Assembly: GCA_943358175.1 (NCBI GenBank)
Contig: CALRGV010000004.1
Coordinates: 43,098-107,097 of the forward strand
Reading direction: 5' to 3'
DNA length: 64,000 nucleotides
Source: Candidatus Peribacteria bacterium
Lineage (GTDB): Bacteria; Patescibacteriota; Gracilibacteria; UBA1369; LOWO2-01-FULL-3
Shown: one piece after another, positions 1 to 9,196 of the stretch
Layout: every line of letters starts with the position of its first letter
How positions within the stretch are numbered: position 1 is the stretch's first letter
Position numbers and translations under genes: made by a program
The notes under the pieces: model-generated
Told to the model about the DNA's origin: nothing
Seen by the model: only the letters and a program-made list of their open reading frames with translations
The model's database searches: none

Positions 1-2057
1 CCTTTCCAAGCCTTCTCGTCTGGACCTGCCAATAACTTCATGTTTTTTAACAAGCTCTTTTGCTCCGTTGAACCACCCTCCAGCTTACTGATTGTTTGCC
101 TATTACTACTATCCTTTAACCATTTTCCCATGGATTCACGATAACTTTTACTTGTCAGATCTTTGTTTCCATCTTTGGCATTCTTAAGCCAATTTGTAAG
201 ACCGGCCTGATCATGCATATCCCGAAGATTCTCATCAGTGGCGGTTTTTTTGTTTCCGGCATTTGTTGCCAATTTATTGTCATCTGATCTGCCAATGTTT
301 TCAATATAGTGACCCAATTGGGAGAAGGTGTAGTGGTCGTGTGGATGATCCGGTAAGGCGATTGGAATGACCGGCATGTGCTTCAATGGTATGCTGCCAA
401 GGAATTTTCCTGCTGTTTCGACGTGTCCTTTTATCCAATCCGTAGCACCCTCGGCGATAGTACCCTTTGCGGCGGAGAACACTCCAATCCAGACTACGGC
501 GATTACACCAAGGGCCACCATAAAGTCCTGAAGAGTATCAAAACCGGCTATAGGCACACCGTTACTTGGATTCAGCTTGAAGGCTGTCTCAGAACCGATT
601 TCCAATCCCTGCACGGCTTTCAACATGATCCAGCCTACGGTCAATGATAGGGATATGAGCAGAGGCGCGATGGCATTCTTGGTGAATTTGTCGGCAAGTT
701 CGCCAAAACCACCCATCTTTTCCTTTACCTGAGATGAGGCCATCATGAGTAATAAAATTGGCGAGACGGCAATACACAGCCACATCACGACTAATCTTCC
801 GAGCAATACTATGAAAAGGGCAATAAATGAAACGCAGTAAATCACATACAAAATCATGGAGAATAAAGCGTTGGTAAAAAGTTTTTCGAAGCCAGCATCA
901 AGAGTCATGGATTTCGTATCGACTTCGTTGTAGAAGACGATTTTTCCCATGTTTAAGGCGAGAGCAAAAGCGGCATTGCGGGAATTGTAATGTTGGAGAA
1001 AGATTACGCCCTGGTCGTTGAGTTCTTTGCCGGTGCAGAGGTCTTGATTCTGTGCGTTGGCTAATTTTTTTTCAAAATTCGCTTTGTCCGCCTCATTAAG
1101 TATGGTTACTTTTTTCTTTATATCATCTATGGAATCAGTGTCTGTAATCGGTGAACCTTTTTCCAGAATTATGGCTGTGTTAAAACTTTTACCCACCATT
1201 CGATAAATCTCCAATTCCTTGGCCTTAATCATAACCACATCCACTTTCTCCTTAAATTGAGAAAAAGGAGTGCCTTCAAAGGCGGCACAAAGTCTGGCTT
1301 GCTGATCTTTAGGAATGCTGCTGTCGCTCAGTCCTTGACTCACCTGATCCGGCAGCGCAAAAACGGCGGTGGTCATGACGTTGATACCATCGAGTACCAC
1401 CTTTATAGCTAAAAATGAGAAATTTACAGCGATAATACCGATGACAATTTTTGGCAACATGGCTTTAATTGAGGTGGTGTCTTCACTGAGACCGAGGACG
1501 TTGTAAAGGGCGAGACCTACGAGGACCACGACAAATAAAATATTCACCAAATTACGAATTGGAATCCAGATATCACGTAATTTCTCTTCCATGCCGTTGC
1601 CGAAAAGCAGGTCATTGCCCATCAAACTTCCGGTCATTACCAATACCGGCCAAATCAATCTATTCAAAGTCTTCTGTACGCCGGCGATAATAAAAATACC
1701 GTTGGTGATGGCTTTGTTGTCTATTTGAGTGGTAGATATTGCGTCTTGAGCACAATAGAGGACGCCCTCTTTAGGAGTAGCAGTTGCTGAGGCCACAACG
1801 CTGTTAGTTTTATCCACATGAAAACCGGTGGTGCATAGGGCCTTCTCCTTCTCTTCTCCTTTATATCCATTTATAAAACAACTGCCTCCGGTAGGAGCTG
1901 GTGTAAGACCTGCCGGACAGGTAATTCCCGGGCTTGCCTTAGGCTTTTCCGCTTCCGCGTAGGCCACACGAGCCGCACCGACGTTTGCAAGCAGAACCAA
2001 TGGTAGTATGAGACCACAGATTATTCGGGAAACTATTTTTTGTTTTTGTTTGTTCAT
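1..2057 (-). CDS. Large multi-TM membrane protein with signal peptide, TrbL/VirB6-like (partial, runs off the left edge)
   Basis: Open minus-strand frame from ATG at 2057 (MNKQKQKIVSRIICGLILPLVLLANVGAARVAYAEAEKPK...) to the window edge; absent from the ORF track because it is truncated. Multiple hydrophobic segments. Confidence 0.75.
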   Translation of the reverse strand, partial: MNKQKQKIVSRIICGLILPLVLLANVGAARVAYAEAEKPKASPGITCPAGLTPAPTGGSCFINGYKGEEKEKALCTTGFHVDKTNSVVASATATPKEGVLYCAQDAISTTQIDNKAITNGIFIIAGVQKTLNRLIWPVLVMTGSLMGNDLLFGNGMEEKLRDIWIPIRNLVNILFVVVLVGLALYNVLGLSEDTTSIKAMLPKIVIGIIAVNFSFLAIKVVLDGINVMTTAVFALPDQVSQGLSDSSIPKDQQARLCAAFEGTPFSQFKEKVDVVMIKAKELEIYRMVGKSFNTAIILEKGSPITDTDSIDDIKKKVTILNEADKANFEKKLANAQNQDLCTGKELNDQGVIFLQHYNSRNAAFALALNMGKIVFYNEVDTKSMTLDAGFEKLFTNALFSMILYVIYCVSFIALFIVLLGRLVVMWLCIAVSPILLLMMASSQVKEKMGGFGELADKFTKNAIAPLLISLSLTVGWIMLKAVQGLEIGSETAFKLNPSNGVPIAGFDTLQDFMVALGVIAVVWIGVFSAAKGTIAEGATDWIKGHVETAGKFLGSIPLKHMPVIPIALPDHPHDHYTFSQLGHYIENIGRSDDNKLATNAGNKKTATDENLRDMHDQAGLTNWLKNAKDGNKDLTSKSYRESMGKWLKDSSNRQTISKLEGGSTEQKSLLKNMKLLAGPDEKAWK

Positions 2058-2058
2058 T

Positions 2059-3429
2059 TTATTTTAGAAACAGTTGAATGATGGTGGATGCGTGATAAAT
2101 CGCAAAGGTGGCGGCTTCAGCTGAGTCGCCGGAAGCGGAAAAAAGCGCAAGAAATGTGCCTCCCCCTACTCCGACACCGGCCAATTTTGCCAATTTGCCG
2201 GCCAAAGAGCCTTTGTCTTGGCTTCCCCTGCGTTGACGAGAGGACTGCTCACTACGAGAGGATTGGTTGTTGCCTTGGGCCGGTTGGTCCGGTTGGGCTG
2301 TCTGGGTAGGCGTAGCTTGTCTATTTCTGGTCGATTGTTTTGGATCATTAATTCTTTGTATGGTTGAATTTTTGCTAGTAGGCTGACGTAAGATTTCTCC
2401 GTTTTTTCCGGAACGTCTTTGCACTCTTTTAGCGCTGCGTGGAGCGGTGGTCGATGCTGATGTAAGTCTAGTCTGTGGCAATGATATTCTACCCGAAGTT
2501 TCCCCAAGGGATGCTTCGGCTTCGCTATCACCGGTGAAACTTTGGGTGGAAGATGCGGGATGGGAACTTGCGTGAATTCGAGATGTATCCGGAATTCGAG
2601 AAATATTAGGTATCTGAATTTTTCCCGGAATTGTGATTGGGGCCGGAGCTGGCTCCGGAATTACCGAATTCAGCTTTTGAGTTTCTGATTGAGGTAGCTT
2701 ATCTTTCGGTTCTTCGGCTGGGATTTCTACTGATTTCTCGGCAGATTTTTCGGTCGCTTCTCTAGAAATTTCCTTCTTAGTTTCTGTTTCAGACTTAGAG
2801 TCTATTTTTAAATTGGTGGCATCAGAAGCAAGTTTAGCTTCAGTTGAATTGGTTTCACGAGTTTCGCCATCAGTTTTCGGTTCAATTTTCTGAGTTGGTG
2901 CCGGGGTGGAATTGACGGGCGTGGATTTTGCCGGAGTCGGAGTCGGAGTTGCAATCGTAGCCGTGGTTGGAGTCGGAGTTGTAACAGTAGCAGTAGCAGC
3001 CTGAAGCGGCGCAAGTGAAAGCGCCCCCAACATTGCCTTGTCATAGTTCACGACAGTCAATCCTTCGTCGTCCATTATTATGTCCAATTTATTAATCTCA
3101 TTGGCCAGCTTCAGTAAAATATTATTTTGAACTGTTTCCTTCTGTAAAATTGGTAGTCCTTTTACCATGGCAATCAGATCTTTGTTTCCTTCTTTATCTT
3201 CTCTTTCCAAAAAATTAATGAATTTGTCTTTGTTGATAGCATAGTAAGCAAGTTCCGCTCTGTTTTCATTGTTTTTGTTTTCACCATCAATCCAATCGGC
3301 AAAAAGCTTGAAGCCTCTGTGATCGCTTCCCGCTCCACCAAAAAGCCCTTCTTTACCAAAAAGCTCACCGTTGATATCGGTTTTTACTATTTCGTATAGT
3401 CCTCTATATTTTTCGAGATTTTCAGCCAT
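2059..3429 (-). CDS. Hypothetical protein with Pro/Thr- and Ser/Gln-rich low-complexity middle and hydrophobic C-terminus
   Basis: 456 aa ORF, start 2 nt after the upstream gene; TPTPTTATIATPTPTPAKSTP tract. Confidence 0.75.
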   Translation of the reverse strand: MAENLEKYRGLYEIVKTDINGELFGKEGLFGGAGSDHRGFKLFADWIDGENKNNENRAELAYYAINKDKFINFLEREDKEGNKDLIAMVKGLPILQKETVQNNILLKLANEINKLDIIMDDEGLTVVNYDKAMLGALSLAPLQAATATVTTPTPTTATIATPTPTPAKSTPVNSTPAPTQKIEPKTDGETRETNSTEAKLASDATNLKIDSKSETETKKEISREATEKSAEKSVEIPAEEPKDKLPQSETQKLNSVIPEPAPAPITIPGKIQIPNISRIPDTSRIHASSHPASSTQSFTGDSEAEASLGETSGRISLPQTRLTSASTTAPRSAKRVQRRSGKNGEILRQPTSKNSTIQRINDPKQSTRNRQATPTQTAQPDQPAQGNNQSSRSEQSSRQRRGSQDKGSLAGKLAKLAGVGVGGGTFLALFSASGDSAEAATFAIYHASTIIQLFLK

Positions 3430-3430
3430 T

Positions 3431-4948
3431 TTATTTTGGTTCCTTTAAATGTTTTTCATATTCATCCTTGGCGTTTTTGCCGCCAATGTTCAAAGTGTCA
3501 AAAATTTTAGCAAAACTCATAATCTCTTCCGGCTTTATTTTGTCGAAAGCCAGTTTGAGAGCTGCATAATCGACATTATCATCATCACCCTTTCCAATTT
3601 TTTTCCTTTCTATCATTCCTTCCAAATATTTTCCGAACTGCGAAGGAATGATATTGCCTGCGGCTTTGTCGATGTCACCACCACCTATTTTGCTTTTATT
3701 GATTGAAACAAAATCAAAAAACACTCTCGCGCCGGCAAAGTCCCCCGCTCTGAAAAAGCTATCCCACTTAGTCCATTTACCATTTCCTTTTTTCTCTTTT
3801 CTGAGCTTCACGGCAGCTTCTTCCTGATCCTTATTGCCATATAATAGTTGATCGAAAGTTTTTTTACTTTCAAAAACCGTTACGGCTGTCAATAGGCCGA
3901 GCGCGCCGAGAGATTGAGGATTGGTTACACGTTTTACCGCTTTGCCAAAACCTTGAAATTTGCCTCCCTGCCAAGCTCCGGTCATAAAATTACCGATGAC
4001 GGTGGCACCGGCACCCAGTTTTACAAAAAGTAGGATGGCATTGCGTATAGTAATCATTTTGCCGGCGGCATTTTCCGTACCATATGGCGTGATACCCAAT
4101 GCGGCAGCCTGTTTTTTGAAATCATTCTGAGCCGCCCAATTTATTTGCTGATCTTTGACGTCCTGTTCGGTGTATTTCTTCGTCGGATTCAATTCCTTCA
4201 TTTCCTCTCCGCTGAATACACCCATGGCGTTACCACGCTGCAAAAATTCTTCCACTTTGGCGGCTGGTTTTCCTTTGAGGTAGGCCTTGGTAATAGCAAT
4301 TTTCGGATCTTTTTCCATAAAGGAAAGAATACTCCAGACGAAAGGCATGAGGTCGCTATTTGGCTTATCAAAGTCTGATTTTAGATATTTCAAAATTGTT
4401 TTTTCAGCTTTTGGCTGAGCACCCGCAGTGAGGGAAGAACTTTCGCCAGTATGTCCCAGTGAAAACAACATCGCGTCCACGAGATCGTCATATTTTCCAT
4501 CTTTATTTAAAATTAATAAATCGGCAGCACGACTGGCTTTGCGATTTTGATCACTGACCATTCTGGAGACTGCCTCGGCATTGAGACCACCTTCGGAGGC
4601 CATTTTTTTGATATAAAAGATTGCTGTATCTACAGCCGCTTTACGACGTTTTTCATGTTTAGTCATAATATCTTCACTCAGGAGTTTGTCCTTGGCATCC
4701 AGCATATCTTGCCAAATTTCTTCTCCCAATTTTTTCAATGGTAGGGTTAAAACACTCAGTAAATTTGCCGCCTGATAATCAGCCATCGGTGTACGAATTT
4801 TTCTTGCTTCTGTGTCATAAGCAGCTTCGATCTCCTTCATTGATTTTTCTGTACGATCCTGCTGATCTAAAATCTGAACTTTGGTATCAGCATATTTCGG
4901 GTCGTTAACCTTTTTAAGAGGGTCCGGTTTTTCCGCTGGATTACTCAT
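3431..4948 (-). CDS. Hypothetical protein, same operon
   Basis: 505 aa ORF, tight spacing with neighbours. Confidence 0.8.
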   Translation of the reverse strand: MSNPAEKPDPLKKVNDPKYADTKVQILDQQDRTEKSMKEIEAAYDTEARKIRTPMADYQAANLLSVLTLPLKKLGEEIWQDMLDAKDKLLSEDIMTKHEKRRKAAVDTAIFYIKKMASEGGLNAEAVSRMVSDQNRKASRAADLLILNKDGKYDDLVDAMLFSLGHTGESSSLTAGAQPKAEKTILKYLKSDFDKPNSDLMPFVWSILSFMEKDPKIAITKAYLKGKPAAKVEEFLQRGNAMGVFSGEEMKELNPTKKYTEQDVKDQQINWAAQNDFKKQAAALGITPYGTENAAGKMITIRNAILLFVKLGAGATVIGNFMTGAWQGGKFQGFGKAVKRVTNPQSLGALGLLTAVTVFESKKTFDQLLYGNKDQEEAAVKLRKEKKGNGKWTKWDSFFRAGDFAGARVFFDFVSINKSKIGGGDIDKAAGNIIPSQFGKYLEGMIERKKIGKGDDDNVDYAALKLAFDKIKPEEIMSFAKIFDTLNIGGKNAKDEYEKHLKEPK

Positions 4949-4950
4949 AT

Positions 4951-5505
4951 TTAAATCTTAAATAATTTTAAAAGTATATCGCTTAGTTTTTCTGTCTGAC
5001 CTTCGAGTTCGGGAATTTTTGTCATCAAAAAGTCACGCACTTCCGCGGGAGACTGATTGCCAAGCTGAATTGTAATATCGTCAATTACCTTACCGTTTAC
5101 ACGAATATTCATGGTCTGCACGTATGGTGGATCGTATAAAATCCAAAAAGCCCTGATCTGGCTATAGGAATATTTGCGATAACCGACTCGAATTCCAATA
5201 TCGGAAATTTTGATCTCCACCGCACGTGGATGCTCCAAATGGACCAGGCTATAAGTGACGGCCAAAGCCGCTACGGCAAGAGAAAAAGTCCAGGCGTCAT
5301 AATAAATTCCGCCAACGATGGCTAAGAGAATTACTATTCCCATTACTACTTTCCAGATCGTTCCGCGCTGATGATAAACGGCTTCGTAAGCAATCCAGGA
5401 AATATGAGCTTCGTCATAAGCGGAAGGAGTATTCCTGATCTGCTCGAGCTGACGGGCTCTTTTCAATCTGTGCTCCTGATATTTTGTTTTTATTTTGTGA
5501 AGCAT
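4951..5505 (-). CDS. Small membrane protein (two TM, PrgI/DUF5673-like)
   Basis: 184 aa ORF, two hydrophobic helices followed by a soluble domain; operonic with T4SS-like proteins. Confidence 0.7.
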   Translation of the reverse strand: MLHKIKTKYQEHRLKRARQLEQIRNTPSAYDEAHISWIAYEAVYHQRGTIWKVVMGIVILLAIVGGIYYDAWTFSLAVAALAVTYSLVHLEHPRAVEIKISDIGIRVGYRKYSYSQIRAFWILYDPPYVQTMNIRVNGKVIDDITIQLGNQSPAEVRDFLMTKIPELEGQTEKLSDILLKLFKI

Positions 5506-5524
5506 TGGGTGGGACTTATTTTAT

Positions 5525-5593
5525 AAGCTTGCTGCGCTCAACAGTGGCAAAGCCACATGTTTCGCTTGCTGCGCGCTCGGACCGTGTCCTCGC
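5525..5593. repeat. GC-rich intergenic repeat, copy R1 (GTGGCAAAGCCACA core)
   Basis: Aligns over about 70 nt to 27321..27390. Confidence 0.6.
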
Positions 5594-5618
5594 TTTTTGT
5601 ATCTAGTAACTATAGCAT

Positions 5619-5644
5619 AAAAAGACCCTCTTTTGAAGGGTCTT
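5619..5644 (-). terminator. Intrinsic terminator of the rpsF-ssb-rpsR operon
   Basis: AAGACCC...GGGTCTT hairpin followed on the minus strand by a T-run. Confidence 0.75.
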
Positions 5645-5679
5645 GGTACAAATCGATGGACAAACTCTTGAAAGATTTT

Positions 5680-5892
5680 CTACTTCGTATGTGGGACTAG
5701 GGCCATGAAACGAGCGTTTTTGATAGCCTGAGCTATTCTTTTTTGGTGTTTCATGCAATTTCCGTTGTAGTATCTTGGAACAATTTTGAAGTACTGAGTG
5801 GTGTATTTGCGCAAAATTGTAAGATTTTTGTAATCAATTTCATTCATCTGATCAATACAGCATTGGCATTTTCTTCCTTTATAACTTGGCAT
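5680..5892 (-). CDS. rpsR: 30S ribosomal protein S18
   Basis: IDYKNLTILRKYTTQYFKIVPRYYNGNCMKHQKRIAQAIKNARFMALVP. Confidence 0.93.
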   Translation of the reverse strand: MPSYKGRKCQCCIDQMNEIDYKNLTILRKYTTQYFKIVPRYYNGNCMKHQKRIAQAIKNARFMALVPHTK

Positions 5893-5930
5893 AAATTTTC
5901 AATTATTAATTATTAATTATCAATGTACAA

Positions 5931-6371
5931 TTAGAACATATTCTCACCTGTACTGGCCTCACCTTCATCCGGGTAGGAGTCGATACCTGCAGCATTCGGT
6001 TCGGATTGAGGAGTGGCTTCCGGTGTGTGGTCATCACCGCTACGTTTTTCCAGCATAATCATATCTTGTAGAACAATTTCTGTGCGGAATCGTTTTTCAC
6101 CATTATCACCTTCCCAACTTCTGGTTTTCAAATAACCTTCCAGGTAAACCAATTTACCTTTTCTGAGATACTGATGGCAAATTTCGGCCAAACGAGCCCA
6201 AGCCACCACTTCATGAAATTCCGTAGACTTCTTTTTCTCCTGAGCGGTTGTCACCCACTCTCTGTTTGTGGCGATGCCAAATGTAGCAACAGCCTGACCA
6301 CTTTGAGTTTGTTTCAATTCAGGATCGCGAGTCAAATTGCCGATAATAATTACTTTATTTACTGATCTCAT
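5931..6371 (-). CDS. ssb: Single-stranded DNA-binding protein
   Basis: MRSVNKVIIIGNLTRDPELKQTQSGQAVATFGIATNREW; between rpsF and rpsR. Confidence 0.95.
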   Translation of the reverse strand: MRSVNKVIIIGNLTRDPELKQTQSGQAVATFGIATNREWVTTAQEKKKSTEFHEVVAWARLAEICHQYLRKGKLVYLEGYLKTRSWEGDNGEKRFRTEIVLQDMIMLEKRSGDDHTPEATPQSEPNAAGIDSYPDEGEASTGENMF

Positions 6372-6381
6372 AGTTTGGGAA

Positions 6382-7023
6382 TTATAGGGTTATATCCGGA
6401 TCGTCGATAATACTTTTCAATTTAGCATCAACTTCTTCGAGGTTGATCTTTGAAGGAGCCGCTTTCTCAACTTTTTTTATCTTTTTCTCAACCGCTTCTA
6501 CTTTTGGGGCCTCTGCTTTAGCGCCTCGCGGCGTGCTCTGCTGAGCATCTACTTTTTTTGGAGCAGGCGCGGGAACTGGAGCAGGTGCAGGACTCTTTGC
6601 CTCAGGTTTTGCCATTCTTGGCTTAGGACCGGATTGAGTTTTCTTGGCTTCCTTTTCTTTCTTGGCTTCTTCTTTGGCAACTTTTGCTTTTTCTTCCTCG
6701 TCCTGATATTCAGCAAAAGTTCTGAAAAGATATTTTTCAGGTGTTTTCACAATAAGAGAACGAATCACAATAGGATTGAGAACCAAACTTCTCTGCATTT
6801 CCGCTATTTTGGCAGCATCAATTGAAAAGCTCAGGACATAATAAAATCCCTGATCCTGTTTTTTGATGCGGAAAGATAGATCTCGGATACCCCAAGTATC
6901 TTCCTGTATTACAGCTCCCCCACTGGAGGAAATGTGTTTTCTGAGCTCATCGAGCTCCTTATTAATGGAGGCCTCTCCAATGTCGTGGAGGAAAATCACC
7001 ATTAATTCATAATTCTGTACCAT
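6382..7023 (-). CDS. rpsF: 30S ribosomal protein S6 with Ala/Lys/Pro-rich C-terminal extension
   Basis: MVQNYELMVIFLHDIGEASINKELDELRKHI...; synteny with ssb and rpsR. Confidence 0.9.
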   Translation of the reverse strand: MVQNYELMVIFLHDIGEASINKELDELRKHISSSGGAVIQEDTWGIRDLSFRIKKQDQGFYYVLSFSIDAAKIAEMQRSLVLNPIVIRSLIVKTPEKYLFRTFAEYQDEEEKAKVAKEEAKKEKEAKKTQSGPKPRMAKPEAKSPAPAPVPAPAPKKVDAQQSTPRGAKAEAPKVEAVEKKIKKVEKAAPSKINLEEVDAKLKSIIDDPDITL

Positions 7024-7308
7024 AATTTTCTTTGGATTAAGATCTAAAAGTGGAGCGTAACGCTCCTGGATCTAAGCTCTGTTTAAAGCAACAGAGCAGA
7101 AATTGCAGACGGACATTAACAAAGAGGTCCTTTTTTTGCAATAGATAAAGACAATGTTTTGGTTAAAAGGTCAAGTTCTTATTTTTTTTGCATACTGATA
7201 GGCGTGGATTAACCAATGCTGATTTCTTGGCTTACAAAAGCTATCTTTCGTTATCACTCTTGACTTAAATACTTTATTTTGGCAATATGAATCACGATTT
7301 GTCAATGT

Positions 7309-8592
7309 ATGGGGCTTGATAGAGCCACCTGTTTCGAGAGATACTTAAGAGAGTTAGTGGCTAAAAATAATCTTATGGAGACACTAGAACAGACATTACA
7401 GGTAAATGAATTTGCGCGTAAATGTAGACACTTAAAGAACTTCTCCAGAGGAGGTCTGGTAAGAATGAATATTGGTTATTTGTTTTCCAGTGCTTGGAAT
7501 TCAACCAAGAGGCTCGTAAACAATCCTCTTTTTGCTGTTGCGGTAAAAACATTTGGAGTGGCAAAAGAGGCGTGCACAAGCGCTTTACCGGCTTCACCAC
7601 AGAGGAGATTATTGGCTCAATCAATTTTTATTGCCGGTACAGCTTTAATTGTTACTTCTCTCAGTTCCGGCGCTACTTTCACACCTGCTGAGATGAGTTA
7701 TTCCAGCGATTATCTTTCCGCTTACACTTTGCCGGGTGATGTATTGGTTAGTGACGACTCAGGTTACCTTGTAAAGGTGAATCCACCTACCGATGAATCA
7801 AACAGAATTGGCTTAACCGATTATGCCGTACACACGGTTCAGGGTGGAGAAACGATGTCGGCTATCGCGAAAAAATATAGTGTGAAGGTGGAAACAGTAA
7901 TGTGGGAAAACAATATAGTTAATTCAAACACTTTGAGGACCGGCCAAAAACTTCTGATACCACCTGTTGATGGAGTGAGCTATAAAGTGGCCAATGGTGA
8001 AAATATTGAAAAAATTGCAAAAAAATATAGCATTTCAGCAGATTCAATCATCGCGCAGAATGGATTAGATAAAAATTTAGTATACAAGGGACAGGAGTTG
8101 TTCTTGCCTGGTGCTAAGCCTATTCAGACTCCAAACCTGGTAATCGGGCGTAATCCTGTGGCTAGCAGGAGTTACAGAAGTACTGTCAGCGCCACTTCTT
8201 CCACAGCTACTCCGGATATTGGTAAGATGTTTATTTTCCCTACTCTTGGTTCTACCACTCAAGGATTCCGTTCCGGACATTACGCTTTGGATATCGGTAA
8301 TCGTGCGATGCCTCCTATTTGGGCTGCTTCGGGTGGTACAGTGGTTAAGGCTTCCTCAGGCACTTGGGGTGGTGGCTACGGTACTCACGTGATTGTTGAC
8401 CATGGAAACGGCGTGAAGTCTCTTTATGCACATATGGATTCCCTGAATGTCTCTGAAGGTCAGTGGATAAACCAGGGTGACGTAATCGGCGTGATGGGTA
8501 ACACAGGGCGTGTATACGGTGCTACTGGTATCCATTTGCACTGGGAAGTTATCGTCAACGGCGTGAAAGTAAATCCGAATAATTACTTCTAG
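7309..8592 (+). CDS. LysM-domain M23 family metallopeptidase
   Basis: Two LysM motifs (VQGGETMSAIAKKYSV; VANGENIEKIAKKYSI) and M23 motif HYALDIGNRAMPPIWAASGG...VIVDHGNGVKSLYAHM. An internal ATG at 7465 is a plausible alternative start. Confidence 0.92.
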   Translation: MGLDRATCFERYLRELVAKNNLMETLEQTLQVNEFARKCRHLKNFSRGGLVRMNIGYLFSSAWNSTKRLVNNPLFAVAVKTFGVAKEACTSALPASPQRRLLAQSIFIAGTALIVTSLSSGATFTPAEMSYSSDYLSAYTLPGDVLVSDDSGYLVKVNPPTDESNRIGLTDYAVHTVQGGETMSAIAKKYSVKVETVMWENNIVNSNTLRTGQKLLIPPVDGVSYKVANGENIEKIAKKYSISADSIIAQNGLDKNLVYKGQELFLPGAKPIQTPNLVIGRNPVASRSYRSTVSATSSTATPDIGKMFIFPTLGSTTQGFRSGHYALDIGNRAMPPIWAASGGTVVKASSGTWGGGYGTHVIVDHGNGVKSLYAHMDSLNVSEGQWINQGDVIGVMGNTGRVYGATGIHLHWEVIVNGVKVNPNNYF

Positions 8593-8736
8593 AGTGATTA
8601 ATTAAGCTCGTCTACTTCGTTGCCGGTAAACTCCGGTCGAAGTTTTACCGACGCCTCGTAGCTGGCATAAATGTGACACTCTACATTTATACTATCTACT
8701 TTGTTGACAATCTTGCCGAGCTCACTTAATCACTCT
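8591..8736. repeat. Composite stem-loop element 1 (20 nt terminal inverted repeats, internal hairpins)
   Basis: AGAGTGATTAATTAAGCTCG (8591-8610) versus CGAGCTCACTTAATCACTCT (8717-8736), 18/20 complementary; core shared with 49612..49735. Confidence 0.75.
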
Positions 8737-8788
8737 ACTGCAAAGGTATACGCATGGAGTCCGGATTTGTAACAAGAAAATTTTGATC

Positions 8789-9061
8789 ATGAAATCTCTT
8801 AAATATATAGCATCTTGCATCTGGCATTTACCGCGACGTGTAGCGGTTTTTTTTGTGACGGTATATCAGAAAACTTTGTCACCGGACCATGGCTGGCTGA
8901 AAAAGTTTTACCCATATGGATACTGTAAATTCACTCCTTCCTGTTCGGAATATGCGAAGTTGAGTATTAAAAAGTATGGGGTGCTGCGGGGTGGCCTGAA
9001 GTCCGTGTGGCGAATCTGCAGGTGCAATCCATGGAGTAATGGTGGCGAGGACGGGGTGTGA
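8789..9061 (+). CDS. yidD: Membrane protein insertion efficiency factor YidD
   Basis: YQKTLSPDHG...CKFTPSCSEYAKLSIKKYGVLRGGLKSVWRICRCNPWSNGGEDGV. Confidence 0.95.
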   Translation: MKSLKYIASCIWHLPRRVAVFFVTVYQKTLSPDHGWLKKFYPYGYCKFTPSCSEYAKLSIKKYGVLRGGLKSVWRICRCNPWSNGGEDGV

Positions 9062-9196
9062 TTGCCAATCGCTTGCGTCGTCACTCGAGGGCAGGCACGC
9101 TCTAGCGCCTAACCGGTACTTTCCTAGTAAATTCTTGGCTCAATCAAGCCGTAATCCCTCACCACGAACCACCGCGTGCGCGATCTCACGCCGCCA

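Noticed and set aside
378-783. Short ORFs 378..647 + and 589..783 -
   Set aside because: Both are displaced by the long minus-strand frame running from 2057 through the left edge.
2166-3044. Alternative-frame ORFs (2166..2531, 2808..3044) within the 456-aa gene
   Set aside because: Low-complexity sequence produces open alternative frames; composition and operon spacing favour the long ORF.
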